From: Toxotes chatareus
Taxonomy: Eukaryota > Chordata > Actinopteri > Toxotidae
NCBI GenBank assembly: GCA_016801885.1
Contig: CM028903.1
Span: 496,001 to 560,000, forward strand
Direction: 5' to 3'
DNA: 64,000 bases
Numbering within the stretch: position 1 is the stretch's first letter; every line of letters starts with the position of its first letter. Position numbers and translations under genes: made by a program. Shown here piece after piece: positions 27,498-36,506 of the stretch. The notes beneath the pieces are model-generated. The model was not told where the DNA came from and did no database searches. It saw only the letters and a program-made list of their open reading frames with translations.

Positions 27498-28736
27498 GAC
27501 TTTCCTCTAGTTTACACCTTTTCTCAGCCCAGTCACCAAGTTTTATCACTGTTTCCTTTGGCTGTCTTGCAGTGATTCTTAATTCCCTACACCACCGCAG
27601 GACAGATCTAGGGCAGGGCCTGAAAATCCTGTCTACTTGCTGAGATGGATTCAAACTGAATTCAATGTAGACACACGATACTAACATCTCTCCGTATCCT
27701 TTCCAAGGAATTGTGGATGATACGCATGATTGAGGACTACTAAAATTACCGTATGCCATCCATATAATGTATATATTAGCTTTATTTTTAAGGAGACACT
27801 AATTTGACTTCACACTGAATACATTAAGTTGTAACAGATAAAGTTCTGACTTAGTTCATAATGTCACAATTAAAACATCTGCTTTTTGTAAAACAAGTTC
27901 TCCTCCAGTTTGCTCTGTGATTTCAAAACCTACAAGAGCAGATCCATATGTTTATCAGAAGAGTCATTTTGTCCTGAAGTATAATCCAACATTTAGTAAC
28001 TTTTGCAAATATCAGATAAAAGATCAATTCTAGAGGTATCTGCGTGATTGGTCACCCCATCAAACTTTGGTTGTCCCCATCAAATCTTGCTTGTCCCTCA
28101 TTCTTTTCAGCACACTATGAAAAAAGCACAGAAGGGATGTGTCGTTATTCATATACTTCTTATTCTTCTTATACTGCCATGCTTCTAATGTTAGAAGAAT
28201 TTCTTTTGTTTTTAAATCTATTGCTGCTCCTCCAATAAGATACTGTATTCTGTACATGCCAGCGCTTTTGGGCTTTAGGCGCTTTTGTTCAGTATCTGTT
28301 TTTGGAACAGAGAAATCAGTGGAACTGTGAAAGGCATTTCAGTATCACTGTCAGCTTTTGGGTCCAATGCTTGAACACTATAAATCCTTGAAAGCGCATT
28401 TGTTTCTTTTGCTAGGAGCAGTCTTAATCAGGTGTAAGGTTTACCAATATTATGAAAATCACAAAGTTTCATCATACAATGTGAAGAAAGTGTGTTGTAT
28501 TTCCTGATGCAGCCTGGAATGCAATTGGATTAACTAAGCTGGAGTTCAAGTATTCTTACACAATTGATGAGATTGTAAGAAATTTCATGTTCAAATACAT
28601 ATATTTGGCATCAGCCTTTCCTTCTCAATTATTATAATTGCTACAAATAATAATCAACACATTTTCTAGTTTATTTGGCCTTGTGTAGTATGAGGAAAAT
28701 GAATAAATTAAGTCTACTTCGATTAAGTACAAATTT
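27498..28736. other. Diverged spacer upstream of gene 5
   Basis: Partly alignable to the other spacers (for example the segments near 27530 and 28420-28620) with many small indels. No gene seen. Indel density rises towards the gap, suggesting old divergence or poor consensus quality. Confidence 0.5.
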
Positions 28737-28859
28737 TATGACTAGATGTCGAGGCCATGATGGCTTTCTTTGTTCTGGTCTGGTCTCATGGGATGGCGTA
28801 CTTACTTGGGTCCAAATAACAGTGCCACCACAACAGGCCAAAACTGGAGGCCAGGATGG
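28737..28859 (-). pseudogene. V2R-like gene 6 remnant at gap edge
   Basis: The last 120 bases before the gap align with the C-terminal part of the 7TM exon (ILASSFGLL, then GPK), with several insertions and deletions relative to genes 1-5. No continuous frame survives. The rest of the gene, if present, lies in the gap. Confidence 0.65.
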
Positions 28860-29359
28860 NNNNNNNNNNNNNNNNNNNNNNNNNNNNNNNNNNNNNNNNN
28901 NNNNNNNNNNNNNNNNNNNNNNNNNNNNNNNNNNNNNNNNNNNNNNNNNNNNNNNNNNNNNNNNNNNNNNNNNNNNNNNNNNNNNNNNNNNNNNNNNNNN
29001 NNNNNNNNNNNNNNNNNNNNNNNNNNNNNNNNNNNNNNNNNNNNNNNNNNNNNNNNNNNNNNNNNNNNNNNNNNNNNNNNNNNNNNNNNNNNNNNNNNNN
29101 NNNNNNNNNNNNNNNNNNNNNNNNNNNNNNNNNNNNNNNNNNNNNNNNNNNNNNNNNNNNNNNNNNNNNNNNNNNNNNNNNNNNNNNNNNNNNNNNNNNN
29201 NNNNNNNNNNNNNNNNNNNNNNNNNNNNNNNNNNNNNNNNNNNNNNNNNNNNNNNNNNNNNNNNNNNNNNNNNNNNNNNNNNNNNNNNNNNNNNNNNNNN
29301 NNNNNNNNNNNNNNNNNNNNNNNNNNNNNNNNNNNNNNNNNNNNNNNNNNNNNNNNNNN
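28860..29359. other. Assembly gap (500 N)
   Basis: Exactly 500 undetermined bases, a conventional placeholder length. Sequence on the two sides is unrelated: V2R array to the left, telomere-associated repeats to the right. Confidence 0.99.
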
Positions 29360-29665
29360 TTTTTGCACAAAGTGTCACCACGGACCTCCAGGGGACCAAG
29401 GGGACCGAGCCGAGCCTTACCCGGGATGGGTGCCTGATCCTGGGTAACGTCCTTCCAAAAGCCCGTGGAGCTCCACCACACTTGACTTGAGTCGAGTTCA
29501 GAAGTTGGAACGGTGGAGCGATGCTGCCATCTAGTGGCCCTTCCAATATTCCAAAAAACCACTTCCACCTTCCAACTTCCAAAACCCAAAATCAATGTTA
29601 GTAGATAGAAACTCGGCTTCAAATTATGGAAAACGCCAAATTCTAATTGACGGCCCATTCAAAAA
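29360..29665. other. Post-gap unique segment
   Basis: No ORF or known repeat recognised. It includes a GC-rich stretch to about 29470 and a reverse CTCF-type motif at 29523-29537. Confidence 0.4.
29523..29537 (-). promoter_or_regulatory. CTCF-like motif after gap
   Basis: The reverse complement reads CCACTAGATGGCAGC, identical to the two V2R spacer motifs. Binding is inferred only. Confidence 0.4.
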
Positions 29666-29696
29666 CCCTACCCCTAACCCTAACCCTAACCCTAAA
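29666..29696 (+). repeat. Short CCCTAA telomeric array
   Basis: About four to five near-perfect CCCTAA units on the plus strand, first of a series at 30478-30522, 31243-31262, 31363-31377 and near 31612. This orientation is that of a left chromosome end. Confidence 0.85.
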
Positions 29697-29736
29697 ACTA
29701 AAACATTTAGAAGCTTGTAACTTAGGAAAGGGAGGG

Positions 29737-29743
29737 TATATAA
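29737..29743 (+). promoter_or_regulatory. TATA box of ribozyme unit A
   Basis: TATATAA followed by GGGAGGG, 107 bases before the ribozyme core. Equivalent boxes lie at 32478, 33606 and 33961 at 108-119 bases from their cores. Promoter activity is inferred from this conserved spacing. Confidence 0.45.
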
Positions 29744-29831
29744 GGGAGGGACTTAAGAATTGGCTCATTCTTGCTTTGACTCTCAAAGGGGAAACATCTC
29801 TTGCAGTCAGACAGCAGCTCTTTTGTTTTCA

Positions 29832-29888
29832 CACGTGCCCAGCCTGAAGAAGACCGATTGACGGTCGAAACGTCGCGTTAGGCACGTG
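29832..29888 (+). ncRNA. Hammerhead-like ribozyme motif A
   Basis: Outer stem CACGTGCC (29832-29839) pairs with GGCACGTG (29881-29888). The core CTGAAGA (29844-29850) is followed by stem GACCG/CGGTC with a 5-base loop, then GAAA (29867-29870) and CGTC. Conserved hammerhead residues CUGANGA and GAAA are present and the predicted cut follows GTC at 29874. Helix III is essentially absent, as in the minimal ribozymes of Penelope-like elements that are thought to act as dimers. Activity not shown. Confidence 0.65.
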
Positions 29889-30329
29889 ATTTTGTATTTG
29901 GCCATTTGATTTATTGGTTTTTTTTGATTTTTTGATTTTTGATAAATAAAAGTTTTTGATTTATTGTATAAACAGTTTTTTCTTTCCTCTTTTTGGAAAG
30001 TTCATTTTAGTTTATTGTTATTTTTGATATAAAAACATTTAAAAGTACAAAAAAAGAAAAAAAGACAAAAAGAAAAAAGACAAAAAACATAAAATAATTA
30101 AAAATAAAGAAGATTTGATTTAGTTTATTGAAATAATTTGAGTTTTGATTTGAAAACAATTTAGTTTGTGATAGTTTTTTCCTTTCTCCTTTTGAGAAAG
30201 TGTTTTGAGTTAATTAAAAAAGACAAATAAAGACAGAAGACAGATTTGATTTACAGTTTTCTTTTAATAATTTCATTTAAAATATATACAACAAAAACCT
30301 ACGACACAACATAAAAAAAACAAACAACT

Positions 30330-30491
30330 ATGATGGACGGGGGCTGGACGGAAGTACGGTATGGCCGAAAACGCCAACGCTTCCGTCAACAGCAGAGGGT
30401 CCAGTTTAGTGTGGGACCCTCGGGGTCGAAGGACCGTGCACTTCCTGTCTCCTACGGGAGATGGGTTCAGCTTCCTCTCCCTAACCCCTAA
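30330..30491 (+). CDS. Short ORF of repeat unit A
   Basis: Encodes 53 residues starting MMDGGWTEVRYGRKRQRF, strongly basic. The stop codon is supplied by the following CCCTAA repeat. The same G-W-T-x-V-R-Y-G-(K/R)-(R/K)-R-Q-R core begins ORFs at 31865, 32854, 34363 and 40806, so it is a repeat-family coding start and not a host gene. Possibly the N terminus of a nucleic-acid-binding retroelement protein; function unknown. Confidence 0.4.
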   Translation: MMDGGWTEVRYGRKRQRFRQQQRVQFSVGPSGSKDRALPVSYGRWVQLPLPNP

Positions 30492-30522
30492 CCCCTAGCC
30501 CCCCCTGCCCTAACCCTAACCG
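30478..30522 (+). repeat. Degenerate CCCTAA telomeric array
   Basis: CCCTAA and CCCCTAA variants directly after the 3' module of unit A. Confidence 0.75.
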
Positions 30523-30847
30523 TGAATCTATTTGTGGATATGCTAATTAAGGAAATAAGCCAAAGTAAGAAATAAAGAAACAAAGAAATAAAGAGGCAAG
30601 AAAAAGCCAAAGAAATAAAACCCTATAAAAGGAAGAGCATAATCCAAAACTAGATAGACGTAAATGAAGGAAGGGTTTTCGCAAAGGGAAAAGCAGAAGG
30701 AAGGGTTAATTGGAACTCAAAAACAAAAAGAGAAGGGAATTTAAACCTAAACATTGGATAACAAAAAGGAAAAGTGGGTGGAGCGAAAGGGACTATTAAA
30801 GCGAGTCAACAGAAATTTGGCAGAAGCGAATTTGACAGCGACAGAGA

Positions 30848-30905
30848 AGGTGCTTGGGTCTGAAGAAGGCACAAACATGCCGAAACGTAACCCCGGGAGG
30901 CACCT
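30848..30905 (+). ncRNA. Hammerhead-like ribozyme motif B
   Basis: Outer stem AGGTGC/GCACCT (30848-30853 with 30900-30905), CTGAAGA at 30860-30866, stem GGCA/TGCC with loop CAAACA, GAAA at 30882-30885, then CGTA. Both stems differ in sequence from motif A but still pair, which is compensatory support for an RNA structure. A TATAAAA box lies at 30624. Confidence 0.6.
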
Positions 30906-31242
30906 CTAAATTAAGCTAAAACAAGCTAAACGCCATGCAAGACAAAGCTAAAGAAAGCAAAAGAAGCTAAAGAAAGCAAAGTAAAGAAAAAGCAAGCAAG
31001 CTAGAAAGCTAAGAGAAGCTAAACAAAGAAGATAAAAGCAAGAAAGCTAAGAGTAAGCTAACAAAAGAAGCTACAACTAAAACTAAACACAGATAAAGCT
31101 AAACATGGCTAATTTTTTGAAACAATGACTACGCTAACTTAACTTATTGGAGAAACTCAACTAAAAAGGCAAAACTATGTCTAACAGAAAAGGAGCGTGC
31201 ACCTCCTGCACTCCTTCAGTGGAGAGCAGGCTTTTGACCCTC

Positions 31243-31262
31243 ACCTAACCCTAACCCTAACT
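31243..31262 (+). repeat. CCCTAA telomeric run
   Basis: Three consecutive units of CCTAAC type at a unit junction. A second short run lies at 31363-31377. Confidence 0.75.
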
Positions 31263-31668
31263 CCAACCCCCAGAGGATTGGTGGTACGGAGAGGTCCGTG
31301 GGTGGAAGGACCGTGCACCCACCTTCCCTTCAAAAAAGAAGGGAAGGACTCAGGTCCCCACACCTAACCCTAACCCAAATTAATTTTCCTGCAACTAAGC
31401 TACTTGTGGCTAATTTTTTGAAAAACCAAGGCAATTTTGCCTAACAAAAACAAACCAAAATGAGGGAAATTAGATTAAAAAGCTAAACTAAGCTACACTA
31501 AAGCTAAGTATGGCTAATGTTTTACATCGGGGGCCACTTATAGGGTAGTGGCCAGGACCAGAGTCGAAGGACCGTGCATTTCTGCCTCCCTAGGGAGACA
31601 GCTCAGTTTCCAAAACCTAACCCCTAATCATATTTCTACTATAGCCCTAACCTTAACCATATTTCTAT

Positions 31669-31711
31669 GCTGCAGGGGCACACATTTTGATTATTTGAAT
31701 TAAACAACAAG

Positions 31712-31743
<32 letters not shown>

Positions 31744-32007
31744 AAAACAAATCAGTTTATTTAAAGGTACATTACATTTTATTTCATATTATTTCATTTA
31801 TTTAAAAAAAAATATATATAAATAAAAAAACAGACACTACTTACCTTGTCCATTGTACCCCACGATGGGGTCTTGGCAGGATGGATGGACCCTGGTTCGC
31901 TATGGCAAACGCCGTCAGCGAACCAAGGGTCAGGATTTGCGGACAGTTGGCTGGGGGATGGCCAGAGCACCACCTGTCTCCAATTGGAGACAGGTACCAA
32001 CCCCTCG
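31669..32007 (+). repeat. 5'-truncated unit starting at ribozyme cut site
   Basis: Begins GCTGCAGGGGCACACATTTT, the sequence that follows the predicted cleavage position (after 33751) of ribozyme motif D. The bases before it do not match motif D and follow degenerate telomeric DNA. It continues through an AT-rich leader with a long T run (31712-31738) to a short ORF at 31865 and ends near telomere-like DNA at 32008. TATA box and upstream ribozyme half are missing. Confidence 0.6.
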
Positions 32008-32101
32008 ACCTAACCCTCCCTCATTTCTTATTCTAACCCTAAACACTCCCCCAATCCTAATCCTAACCATTTCTTTAATCCCAATCTTAACCACATTCTA
32101 A
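31865..32101 (+). CDS. Short ORF of truncated repeat unit
   Basis: 78 residues beginning MGSWQDGWTLVRYGKRRQR. After about 45 residues the frame runs into degenerate telomeric repeats (L-T-L-N type tail), so the C terminus is probably not meaningful. Start chosen at the ATG; a TTG-initiated extension is unlikely. Confidence 0.35.
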   Translation: MGSWQDGWTLVRYGKRRQRTKGQDLRTVGWGMARAPPVSNWRQVPTPRPNPPSFLILTLNTPPILILTISLIPILTTF

Positions 32102-32477
32102 ATCCTAAACCCTAATCCTAATAATTGGTGAGAGATTTAATTTCATATTTAATTTCATATTAAAAACATACAAAATGATAAAATTCATAAGGTTAATATA
32201 AATAATTGGGATTTAAATTTATATGAGGTTTAATAAATTAATTGGTTATAAAATAGATTGCTAATTCATTTGATTTTAATTGATTTAAGGGTTAAAAACA
32301 ATTAATTTATAATTAGGATCATTAAAATTAAAATTAAAATTCATGTTTAGGTGTATTCCATTGTTATGAGGGTTAAAAACTGGTTAATTTAATACTAATT
32401 GGCAAGGGAAGGGTTAAAAGTTAAGTTTTAAGTTTGATTTCAGGGAGAGAAAGTTTTACGGGGTGGAGCTTGGAGGA

Positions 32478-32484
32478 TATATAA
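32478..32484 (+). promoter_or_regulatory. TATA box of ribozyme unit C
   Basis: TATATAA followed by GGGGAGGG, 108 bases before the ribozyme core, matching the spacing in units A, D and E. Confidence 0.45.
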
Positions 32485-32573
32485 GGGGAGGGCTACGGAG
32501 AGTGCTCATTCCTACTCAGACTGCCGAGGAGGAAACATCATTGCAGAAAGCAGCAGCCGGATTGATTTTTTTC

Positions 32574-32629
32574 GTGTGCCTTGACCTGAGGAAGACCTGA
32601 GAAGGTTGAAACGTTGTCAGTGGGCACAC
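32574..32629 (+). ncRNA. Hammerhead-like ribozyme motif C
   Basis: Outer stem GTGTGCC/GGCACAC, core CTGAGGA at 32586-32592, stem GACC/GGTT (one G-U type pair), GAAA at 32608-32611, then CGTT. All conserved core residues are present. Confidence 0.6.
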
Positions 32630-32853
32630 ATTTTTTCTTTTATTTCATACTAAACACATATTGATTTTTTCTTTTTCTTAAAAACAGTTTTTTTGTTCTT
32701 TAGCTTTCTTTATTGATTTCATTTTACTTTATTTTTCACGAATTTCATATCTTCCTAATAAATAACATTAAAAAACAATACATTTATCAATAAATAACAA
32801 ATACATAAATAAATAAATAAATAAATACAACACTTCATCACAGGATAGCCATT

Positions 32854-33135
32854 ATGGCTCCTGGCCAGGACACCCAAGGGTGGACCACTGTGCGCTACGG
32901 GAAACGCCGCCAGCGTTCCCGTCAGCATTATCAGCAGCAGGGTGGCGGGGACAACTGGGGGAAGGACCGCGCACGCCCTGTACCCTCTGGGGGACAGGCT
33001 TTTGTCTCCTTCCCTAACAGCAGAGGGTCCAGTTTAGTGTGGGACCCTCGGGGTCAAAGGACCGTGCACTTCCTGTCTCCTACGGGAGATGGGTTCAGCT
33101 TCCTCTCCCTAACCATATTTTTATTTAAGCCCTAA
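32854..33135 (+). CDS. Short ORF of repeat unit C
   Basis: 93 residues beginning MAPGQDTQGWTTVRYGKRRQ, rich in Arg and Gln. From about residue 55 the frame crosses a CCCTAA junction into a second, 5'-truncated unit (33015 on), so the C-terminal half is a chimaera of two repeat copies. Confidence 0.4.
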   Translation: MAPGQDTQGWTTVRYGKRRQRSRQHYQQQGGGDNWGKDRARPVPSGGQAFVSFPNSRGSSLVWDPRGQRTVHFLSPTGDGFSFLSLTIFLFKP

Positions 33136-33439
33136 CCCTAATTATATTTTTATTTTATTCATAACCCTAACCAATATATATTTTCCTAACCATAACCACA
33201 TTTAATCCTAAGTTTAAATTCTAATTTATATTTATTTATTTTATTTTATTTTAATAACCCTAACTATTATACAATAAGAAAAATTTTTTCTAACATTAAA
33301 AACAGTATTTTCTTTATTATTATATAAATAAATTATTAATTACTTAGTATAAACACTAAAAAGGTGATTTACTACTTATTTATAAATAAGTTGATGTAAA
33401 ATTATAATTTCATAGGGTTAAATACAGTTCATATAGTTA

Positions 33440-33565
33440 AAAAACATTTCATAGAGTCAGAAACAATGGATTTTATGTGAGTTGGCATTTACAGGGTTAA
33501 AAACAATGGATTTAATGTGATTTGGCATTTACAGGGTTAAAAACAGGCTTTTTCACTTGAATTTA
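33440..33565 (+). repeat. Short tandem repeat upstream of unit D
   Basis: About 40-base unit (AACAATGGATTT, TGGCATTTACAGGGTT) in two good copies and one partial copy. The GGGTTAAAAAC phrase recurs at 32288, 32370 and 33863 upstream of other units. Confidence 0.55.
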
Positions 33566-33605
33566 GGAAGGCAGAAAAACTACAACTGGGAGGAGTTTTC
33601 AAGTT

Positions 33606-33612
33606 TATAAAA
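33606..33612 (+). promoter_or_regulatory. TATA box of ribozyme unit D
   Basis: TATAAAA followed by GGGGAGGG, 116 bases before the ribozyme core. Confidence 0.45.
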
Positions 33613-33708
33613 GGGGAGGGAGGCACAGAGAGCTCATTCTTGCTCTGAGCTCTGAGCAGACAACATCTCTGGCAGTGAGCAAGGACCGTGCTTTGACTTT
33701 TGATTTTC

Positions 33709-33767
33709 TGTGTGCCTTAGCCTGAGGAAGACCCCTACGGGTCGAAACGTCGCTGCAGGGGCACACA
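33709..33767 (+). ncRNA. Hammerhead-like ribozyme motif D
   Basis: Best copy. The 8-bp outer stem TGTGTGCC/GGCACACA differs from motif A yet pairs fully. CTGAGGA at 33722-33728, stem GACCC/GGGTC with loop CTAC, GAAA at 33744-33747, CGTC ending at 33751. The predicted cleavage after 33751 coincides with the 5' end of the truncated copy at 31669. Confidence 0.65.
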
Positions 33768-33960
33768 TTTTGATTATTTGAATTAAGAAATAAGTTTTGT
33801 TTTTTATTTTTATTATGAATAATTAATCTTTAATTTAAAACTTATTAATTTACAAGGGAAGGGTTAAAAACAATGGTTTTTCTATTGCAATAGGCAAAGG
33901 CAGGCTGAGGGAACAAGTCTGGGCATGTTTTTGATTGACAGGGGGTGGAACTTAGCAGAG

Positions 33961-33967
33961 TATATAA
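33961..33967 (+). promoter_or_regulatory. TATA box of ribozyme unit E
   Basis: TATATAA followed by GGGGAGGG. The downstream ribozyme core is truncated. Confidence 0.4.
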
Positions 33968-34065
33968 GGGGAGGGCTGAGAGTGAGAGCTCATTTCTACT
34001 CTGAGCTTCGAAGAGAGAACATCGCATTGAACAGCAGCAGCCGTATTGATTGTTTTTTCTTTCTT

Positions 34066-34090
34066 TGTGTGCCACAGGCCTGAAGAAGTT
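34066..34090 (+). ncRNA. Truncated hammerhead-like motif E
   Basis: Has the 5' outer stem TGTGTGCC and CTGAAGA (34080-34086), but the second stem strand and GAAA are replaced by AT-rich sequence. Presumed inactive. Confidence 0.5.
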
Positions 34091-34362
34091 TACTTAAAAA
34101 ACAAAAAATTTTTCTGAATTTTTTTATTTTTTTCAGTTCATAAGTTCATTTAAACACGAAAAAAACACATTACACTTTGGTTTTTGTTTTTTTGTTTTTT
34201 TTTTTTCATTTTCAACAAAAATACATATTAATTCATTTCTTTCTAATAAATAGTACATTAAAAAACGTATTACTTATATAACAAAGGCGAAACCAGACAA
34301 CAAAACACGAAACAGTGACAGGAGGAGGACAGAGGAGAGAAACAGGTGGAGAAAAGAGGAGG

Positions 34363-34548
34363 ATGTTTTGTGCTGATGATGGATGGACTGTGGTGTGCTA
34401 TGTGGGGAGGCGCAAACGCTCCCGTCGGCGTAACCAGAGGTTAGGTGACAGTTTCGGCCAGGGGATGGACCGTGCACCTCCTGTCCCTTCACGGAGACAG
34501 GCACGAAATCCTTTTGCTATCCTCATGATGAGGGTGAGTGGGTCTTAG
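34363..34548 (+). CDS. Short ORF of repeat unit E
   Basis: 61 residues from the ATG at 34363, with the family core diverged (GWTVVCYVGRRKRSRRR). A further 3' module lacking the start follows at 34555-34690. Confidence 0.35.
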   Translation: MFCADDGWTVVCYVGRRKRSRRRNQRLGDSFGQGMDRAPPVPSRRQARNPFAILMMRVSGS

Positions 34549-34699
34549 TATAGTATGGGGGAAAGCGTGGTCGGCACCGGAACCGGGCTTTTGATAACAG
34601 ACCGTGGACTCAAGGGTTTGGGGGCTACTGGTGGAAGGACTGTGCACCTCCTGGCCCCTGCGTATTTGGGGGACAGGCTTTGACCCATGTTCCCTAAGC

Positions 34700-35745
34700 T
34701 CTTAATGCTAAACTTTAATTACTGAGTTTTAAAACCGGATCTATAACCTTTTTCAGCTCAGACACAGAAATCTAATCCTAAACCTTAATCAGAGGGATCA
34801 TGGCTATGAATCAGGAAGAGGAAGTGACATGTCTCATAAGGAAAAAAGCAGAAGAGCACCTTGTGAATACAGCAGGCTCTGAAACTGGGAGAAAAACAGT
34901 CAGCATCAGGAAGAGGACATTGATTTCTAATGGAACAGCTTTCACACACCTGATTTGGAAAAAAGAGCAGAAATGCATTATGGGAACGTAACAATTTCGC
35001 TGATTACGAGGGATATACACGTGATCAAAAACTGGGAGATGAAGATTTATGTGTAAAATCACAGGTGGAACACATCTGCAAAGAAGAAATACATCATTAT
35101 AACAGAAAATGTTTTGAAACCATGAGTGAAACAGACAGGAAGACGATTGACTCTCAGAATCCTCACTCCCAGGAAGTAAAGGAACTCATGGTGAATTTAT
35201 TTTCATGGTAAGTAATGTTTCAGTTGTTCTGTACAGTTAAAGGAGTAATCTGACTTGTTCCTTATTAATAAAGAGAATTTAATGAAAATAAATTTAGAAA
35301 ATAAATGAGCAATTTCCCCAAAAATTTTTATTTCCCTTTTTGGTAAGTATAGTTAAGACTAGACTAGTACCAGCATATTCTGGGGTTGTGCGGTGTATGG
35401 AACACAGGATAAGGCTCTAGGAAGCCCCCTGGTTCCTCCTCTTCTTTCTGGTTTCCTATACCAGTTTTTGTGTAGAAGCAAGAAACCCCAGAGATTAACA
35501 ACAGAGATGAAATGAGACACTCTGTGATCCTGAGGTCCACTACTGATGATGTATCCTGAAAGTTTGACTGAACAATGAAAAATGAGACAACTTAAAACTG
35601 AACAGCATAAATGTTTAAGGAACACAGCAACATCAGAAGACTGTATTCTTTTAGGCCAGTATATGGTCATAAAAGGTATGTGTGATACTGACGTAGAGAG
35701 CTACCGATAAAGTGCGTCGGCCAGTGCATTGCCTTTGGCTCCCTA
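34700..35745. other. Unassigned sequence between repeat array and piggyBac
   Basis: A plus-strand stretch at about 34990-35211 is open for roughly 70 codons but has no recognised family. Nothing else supports a gene. Confidence 0.35.
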
Positions 35746-36152
35746 TTAACCCCTTAACACTCCGGCCTAATTTGCCCAAAACACCTGACAAAAACATGCC
35801 CAAATTAATTTCAAAGCTGTTCTTGAGCCCTTAGAAGGACATTCAAAAGTTTGGTCTCTTTGTGAAGGTAACACTCTAAAGTTTTTATTTCAGCAGTCTG
35901 ATGTACTGTAGGTGTAACTGGTATCGAGTAAGAGAATATTAAACACAGAAAAAAAAAATTTTTTTTCCTTGCCTGGATTTTTTTTTTTTAAAAATGCATC
36001 TTTCTAATAACCTGGGCTTGTAGGATAGGATTAGATGACAACATATTTCTGTAGACTTAAGTCCTACCCATTCCATGTTAAAATTTCATAGCAATTGTAC
36101 AAAAAATTGACTGTTTTGCACAGGTTTTTCAGTGGGTATGTCCAGGCATTCT

Positions 36153-36190
36153 CAAGAGCTATCCAAAATGGCCACTTTGGATAGCTCTTG
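36153..36190. repeat. Inverted repeat inside piggyBac
   Basis: Perfect 15-bp arms (CAAGAGCTATCCAAA and its complement) around an 8-base spacer, in the noncoding region between the left terminus and the transposase stop. Confidence 0.8.
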
Positions 36191-36506
36191 GGCACGCCAG
36201 GTGCCAAGTGTATAACTCCTGAATGCTTCAACATACAGACATCAATGATGGCTCTAATGAAAGGTTACACTTAGAGGAATCATATTCCATATTGATTCCT
36301 CCAATATATTAATATTCATATTAATATCCACAATTAATAGTACAGAAATAAAGTTAGGGAAGAAAAAACACATTAAATGCTCATTCTATTTAAACTAAAC
36401 ATGTGCAATATAAGAAATGAGTCAGAAAAAGTGCTATGGTCAGAAATCAACACCTTTATGTGAATGAAACACACACAAACTATTCACAATTTCCCAGTTT
36501 CAACAC

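Larger units (their letters stand above)
29700..34700 (+). repeat. Array of telomere-associated ribozyme-bearing units
   Basis: At least six full or 5'-truncated copies in the same orientation. A full unit reads: TATA box, about 110 bases, hammerhead-like motif, AT-rich leader of roughly 200-440 bases, short ORF with a G-W-T-x-V-R-Y-G core, GGACCGTGCA block, small TCTCC/GGAGA hairpin, then CCCTAA-type runs. Copies recognised start near 29737, 30624, 31669 (5'-truncated), 32478, 33015 (5'-truncated), 33606 and 33961, with 3' modules alone near 31264-31377, 31525-31628 and 34555-34690. Minimal hammerhead ribozymes are established features of Penelope-like retroelements. No reverse transcriptase is seen here, so assignment to that class is inference. 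Confidence 0.6.

Noticed and set aside
28675..29658. Long ORFs spanning the N gap on both strands
   Set aside because: They consist mostly of undetermined residues and are artefacts of reading through N.
29832..29888. Reading the ribozyme segment as a protein motif (P-E-E-D-R ... V-E-T)
   Set aside because: The frame is not kept among copies, whereas base pairing of both stems is kept by compensating changes, which favours an RNA structure.
32200..34560. CRISPR-like array of regularly spaced repeats
   Set aside because: Repeat units are long, unevenly spaced and diverged, with no short palindromic repeats or unique spacers; eukaryotic subtelomeric repeats explain them.
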